NCBI GenBank assembly: GCA_934569195.1
Contig: CAKTKB010000021.1
Location: 1-17,287 of the forward strand
Origin: an uncultured Oscillospiraceae bacterium
GTDB lineage: Bacteria; Bacillota; Clostridia; Oscillospirales; Oscillospiraceae
Length of the DNA: 17,287 nucleotides
Reading direction: 5' to 3'
Shown here: positions 14,641 to 17,287 of the stretch, in pieces
How positions within the stretch are numbered: the stretch's first letter is position 1
Layout of the letters: each line of letters begins with the position of its first letter
Position numbers and translations under genes: made by a program
The notes under the pieces: generated by a model
The model's input: the letters and a program-made list of their open reading frames with translations, nothing else
Databases searched by the model: none
Told to the model about the DNA's origin: nothing

Positions 14641-16403
14641 GAAAGCAAGAGAAAAAGAAGGACAGGGTTCTGCGGCGCCTGCTGCATGAGACGCGTCCCA
14701 TTGCCGGGTGGCTGGCGCTGGGCGCGGGACTGGATGTGCTGGCGGTGCTGGCAGCGGTGGCCATACCCGAGCTGCTGGGAAATGTGATCCAGATGCTCTT
14801 TGACTATGGGAGCGGAGGCCGGCAGGGAGAAATCTGCGCCGCAATTCTGCCGAAGCTTGCCATTTTGCTGGGGGTATACGGCGCCAGCGCCCTGTTCAGC
14901 TATGGAAACGTGGTGCTGATGAACCGGGCCGTGACGCAGTATTTTACCTGCGGCCTGCGGGTGCGGATTTCGGAAAAGCTGGGGCGTCTGCCGGTGGGAT
15001 ATGCCGACCGCACGCCGGTGGGAGACATTATCAGCCGCATGAGCGGCGACGTGGGCGAGATGGGCGGCACGCTGAATCAGGTGTTTGACGTGCTGGTAAA
15101 GGGCGCGTTCCAGGTGGCGATTATCTGTGTGGTGATGTTCCGGGAGGATTGGCGGCTGGCCTGCTTCGCCGTTTTTATTACGCCGCTCTCCATTGTGCTC
15201 TCCACCCGGGTCGCCTCCCGCAGCGAGAAATATTTTGACGAGACGTATTCCCAGTCCGGAAAGCTGACGGCAATCGTGGAGGAGTCCTTTACCAATTTTA
15301 CCACCACAAAAGCCTATAACCTGGAAAATTACACCCAGAAAAAGCACGCCCAGGTCAACGATGCTCTGCGCACGGCGACGGCAAAGGCCAATTTCGCATC
15401 CTCCATCGTGCTGCCGCTCATCAGTTTGGCCAATTCCCTTGCCTACATTCTGATCAATCTGCTGGGGGGATACCTGGTGGTGAAGCAGGGCGTCCGGGTG
15501 GGCGTCGTGGTGACCATCGTGCTCTACGCCCGGCAGCTGGCCTCGCCCCTGGAGCAGCTCTCCGTGGGCTTCAGTCAGTTTTACCGGGTGAAGGCGGCGG
15601 CGCGCCGGGTGTTTGCCATCCTGGACGAGCCGGAGGAGCCGGACGGATCGCAGCCTATCCCGGAGCCGGTTAAGGGAAACGTGCAGTTTTCCCACGTGGA
15701 CTTTTCCTATGCCCCGGAGCAGCCGCTGATTCAGGACCTGAATTTGCAGGTCCAGCCCGGACAGAGAATTGCCATCGTGGGACCGACCGGCGCTGGAAAA
15801 ACCACGATCGTCAATCTGCTGATGCGTTTTTACGACGTGAACCGGGGAAGCATTTGCCTGGACGGACAGAATATCCAGACGCTGACGCGGCAGCAGCTCC
15901 GGTCCAGCTTCGGCATGGTGCTCCAGGAGACTTGGCTTTTCCGGGGAACTGTGGCGGAAAATGTGGCCTATGGCAGGCCGGACGCCACCCGGCAGGAGAT
16001 CGAGCAGGCGTGCCGGGATGCCTACTGCCATGATTTTATCAGCGCAATGCCGCAGGGGTATGATACGGTCATCGGCACGGATGCCCAGAGCCTGTCCGGC
16101 GGGCAGCGACAGCTGTTGACCATAGCCCGGGCCTTCCTGGCGGACCGCCCGCTGCTGATCCTGGATGAAGCAACCTCCAACGTGGATACGCGCACGGAGG
16201 CGCTGATCCAGCGGGCAATGGACCGGCTGATGCGAGGGAGAACCTGCTTCGTGATCGCCCACCGGCTTAGCACCATTGTGGATGCGGACAGGATCCTGGT
16301 GCTCTCCAACGGGACCATCGTTGAGCAGGGAAAGCACCGGCAGCTGCTGGAGAAGCGGGGCTTCTACTATCAGCTCTACACCAGCCAGTATGCCATTGGA
16401 TAA
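14637..16403 (+). CDS. ABC exporter half-transporter with canonical ATPase site (subunit 2 of heterodimer)
   Basis: A 588-residue ABC exporter with an N-terminal membrane domain (about 20-320) and a C-terminal ATPase domain. All key residues are canonical: Walker A GPTGAGKT (382-389), Q-loop Gln430, signature LSGGQ (486-490), Walker B LLILDE with Asp510-Glu511, and H-loop His542 (IAHRLSTI). Paired with the degenerate upstream subunit, it should form an asymmetric heterodimer with one active and one regulatory ATP site. The start is ATG at 14637, overlapping the partner's stop, after GGGAGGG (14625-14631). Expression is expected to share the leader attenuator. A GNAT gene follows after 12 bp in the same transcript. 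Confidence 0.94.
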   Translation: MRKQEKKKDRVLRRLLHETRPIAGWLALGAGLDVLAVLAAVAIPELLGNVIQMLFDYGSGGRQGEICAAILPKLAILLGVYGASALFSYGNVVLMNRAVTQYFTCGLRVRISEKLGRLPVGYADRTPVGDIISRMSGDVGEMGGTLNQVFDVLVKGAFQVAIICVVMFREDWRLACFAVFITPLSIVLSTRVASRSEKYFDETYSQSGKLTAIVEESFTNFTTTKAYNLENYTQKKHAQVNDALRTATAKANFASSIVLPLISLANSLAYILINLLGGYLVVKQGVRVGVVVTIVLYARQLASPLEQLSVGFSQFYRVKAAARRVFAILDEPEEPDGSQPIPEPVKGNVQFSHVDFSYAPEQPLIQDLNLQVQPGQRIAIVGPTGAGKTTIVNLLMRFYDVNRGSICLDGQNIQTLTRQQLRSSFGMVLQETWLFRGTVAENVAYGRPDATRQEIEQACRDAYCHDFISAMPQGYDTVIGTDAQSLSGGQRQLLTIARAFLADRPLLILDEATSNVDTRTEALIQRAMDRLMRGRTCFVIAHRLSTIVDADRILVLSNGTIVEQGKHRQLLEKRGFYYQLYTSQYAIG

Positions 16404-16415
16404 AGGAGAGGCGGA

Positions 16416-16928
16416 ATGCTGAAAATTGTGACGGAGCTGGGCAAAATGCGGTTTTCGGAGCTGATGGAGGTTTACCGGGAGGGAAACGAGGAAAACGGTG
16501 CAGCCTTCTGGCCGGAGGAGCCGCAGGGGCGGCAGCTGCAGCTTGCGGAGGAATCCTTTTACGGGTATTTGGCGGATGTATTTTTCGCCATACCCGGGGC
16601 GCGGTATGTGCTCTGGCAGGAGGGAGAACGCTATATCAGCGCCCTGCGCCTGGAGCCTTACCGGGACGGTCTGCTGCTGGAGGCGCTGGAGACGCGGCCG
16701 GCTTACCGGCACCGGGGATATGGGAGCCGGCTGGTACGGGGCGTGCAGGAGGCGCTGGGAAAAGAGGGGCCGGTGCGGCTGTATTCCCATGTATCGCGGA
16801 GTAATGCAGCATCTATGCGGCTGCATCTGTCCTGCGGCTTCCGCCGGGTTTCGGACTGCGCGGTGTATGTGGACGGCTCGGTAAATCGAAAGGCGGACAC
16901 GCTGCTCTATACTGCCGGAACGGAATAA
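16416..16928 (+). CDS. GNAT-family N-acetyltransferase
   Basis: A 170-residue protein of the GNAT superfamily, using acetyl-CoA to acetylate an amine. The acetyl-CoA-binding motif is RHRGYG (98-103) within LEALETRPAYRHRGYGSRLV. A second conserved block, SHVSRSNAASMRLHLSCGFRRV (124-145), matches the N-x-x-A/S-x-x-L-x-x-x-x-G-F region. The first 80 residues, including FYGYLADVFF, are less typical. The ATG follows AAGGAGAG (16403-16410), 12 bases after the exporter stop, so it is probably the last gene of the exporter operon. That placement allows a role in modifying a compound the exporter handles, but the substrate cannot be told. The gene ends just before a terminator. Confidence 0.85.
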   Translation: MLKIVTELGKMRFSELMEVYREGNEENGAAFWPEEPQGRQLQLAEESFYGYLADVFFAIPGARYVLWQEGERYISALRLEPYRDGLLLEALETRPAYRHRGYGSRLVRGVQEALGKEGPVRLYSHVSRSNAASMRLHLSCGFRRVSDCAVYVDGSVNRKADTLLYTAGTE

Positions 16929-16933
16929 AAAAG

Positions 16934-16970
16934 TCTGCCGGGAATCTCACGGATTCCCGGCAGATACTTT
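16934..16970 (+). terminator. Terminator of the ABC exporter operon, possibly bidirectional
   Basis: A perfect 13-bp stem, TCTGCCGGGAATC (16934-16946) with GATTCCCGGCAGA (16952-16964), starts five bases after the GNAT stop. The + side is followed only by TACTTTT, an imperfect T-tract. On the opposite strand the hairpin would be followed by CTTTTTTATT, so it could also stop transcription from the right. Confidence 0.82.
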
Positions 16971-16983
16971 TGGTTGTACCAAA

Positions 16984-17287
16984 GTGAACCCCCGGCTATG
17001 CCGGGGTGGAGAAAAGAGCTTTAGCGGATAAGAAAGAAATAGAAAGAATTCCTCAATAGAGCAGAAATGGTTTGTCAACCACACATCTACAGTAGAGAAA
17101 TTCTAACTGACAATTAAGGGCAGTATCGTCTACAGAAATGTTAGAACAGAAAGATACATTGCCCCTTTAGGGGCGGCAAGGCATTTAATGCAGATGCCAG
17201 ATCATTCGATACATCTTTAGATGTTTGCCAGTAAAATGCCCTTCTAGGGCTTAATCAAGCCTCCGGCTTAGCCGGAGGTTTTGACTT
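16984..17287 (+). mobile_element. Small IS200/IS605-like element, HEARO type, possibly ORF-less
   Basis: GTGA at 16984-16987 is followed at once by a hairpin (16990-16996 with 17000-17006, loop TAT). A similar hairpin with the core CCGGCTTAGCCGG stands at 17260-17278 near the window end. Matching subterminal hairpins and absence of terminal inverted repeats are the pattern of IS200/IS605-family ends, and HEARO elements are reported to insert after ATGA or GTGA. No ORF of useful length lies between the hairpins. Either this is a non-autonomous copy of about 300 bp, or the window stops before the iscB gene of a full element. The right boundary is not proven. Confidence 0.5.
16988..17287 (+). 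ncRNA. Structured RNA candidate, HEARO / IscB omega RNA
   Basis: A gene-free segment with many nested complements. Helix A pairs 17072-17077 with 17108-17113 (TTGTCA/TGACAA). Helix C pairs GGGCAGTATC (17118-17127) with 17153-17164, with a 2-nt bulge. TTCTAAC (17101-17107, in loop A) is complementary to GTTAGAA (17140-17146, in loop C), forming a 7-bp pseudoknot. Further hairpins are at 17161-17174 (GCCCC/GGGGC), 17180-17198, 17211-17224, 17238-17250 and 17260-17278. The position directly after GTGA and the stretch GGGCAGTATCGTCTACAG agree with my recollection of HEARO RNAs, which guide IscB nucleases. The family assignment is by eye; the structure itself is seen in the sequence. In IscB systems the guide is the DNA just upstream, here about 16972-16987. 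Confidence 0.5.

Noticed and set aside
17260..17284. The right-hand hairpin at the window end read as an ordinary operon terminator
   Set aside because: It has only four T residues after the stem and no gene before it. Its core matches the left hairpin at 16990-17006, so an element-end role is more likely.

Overview
The window reads as a stretch of chromosome from a GC-rich Clostridia, most likely the Oscillospirales/Oscillospiraceae group. This is inferred from strong Shine-Dalgarno sites, a T-box riboswitch, S-layer-homology (SLH) domains with an InlB-type repeat on a secreted lysozyme, many 4-bp gene overlaps and IS200/IS605-like end hairpins. No marker gene fixes the species. Every gene found lies on the + strand.

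Bases 1-2716: the tail of a heavy-metal-associated (HMA) domain protein, an alpha/beta hydrolase overlapping it, then a consensus sigma-A promoter driving a secreted GH24 lysozyme anchored by three SLH domains. Bases 2766-4026: an extended -10 promoter, a 42-residue protein, truA and an ArsC/Spx-family thioredoxin-fold protein, closed by a 12-bp-stem terminator. Bases 4086-6699: an alanine/glycine:cation symporter followed by a PLP aminotransferase, with an unusual 92-bp out-of-frame overlap.

Bases 6707-12413: a promoter and a complete T-box riboswitch. Its UGC specifier and UGGA bulge, which matches a U discriminator base, both point to tRNA-Cys. It is followed by cysS, polA, rimI and tsaD joined by 4-bp overlaps and ended by one terminator. 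The architecture implies that DNA polymerase I and two RNA/protein modification enzymes are co-transcribed under cysteinyl-tRNA control.

Bases 12414-16970: an AT-rich intergenic stretch with three TGTNNACATT repeats and a tight cluster of DnaA-box-like 9-mers. A promoter then drives a 24-codon leader ORF and an intrinsic terminator placed before the next gene. After it come the two halves of a heterodimeric ABC exporter, one with a degenerate and one with a canonical ATPase site, and a GNAT acetyltransferase. The leader and terminator suggest translation-dependent attenuation, as known for bmrCD of Bacillus subtilis.

Bases 16984-17287: a gene-free, highly structured segment directly after a GTGA tetranucleotide. 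It has matching hairpins at both ends and an internal pseudoknot. It looks like a HEARO (IscB-associated omega RNA) element, either ORF-less or with iscB beyond the window edge. This is the most unusual part of the window.
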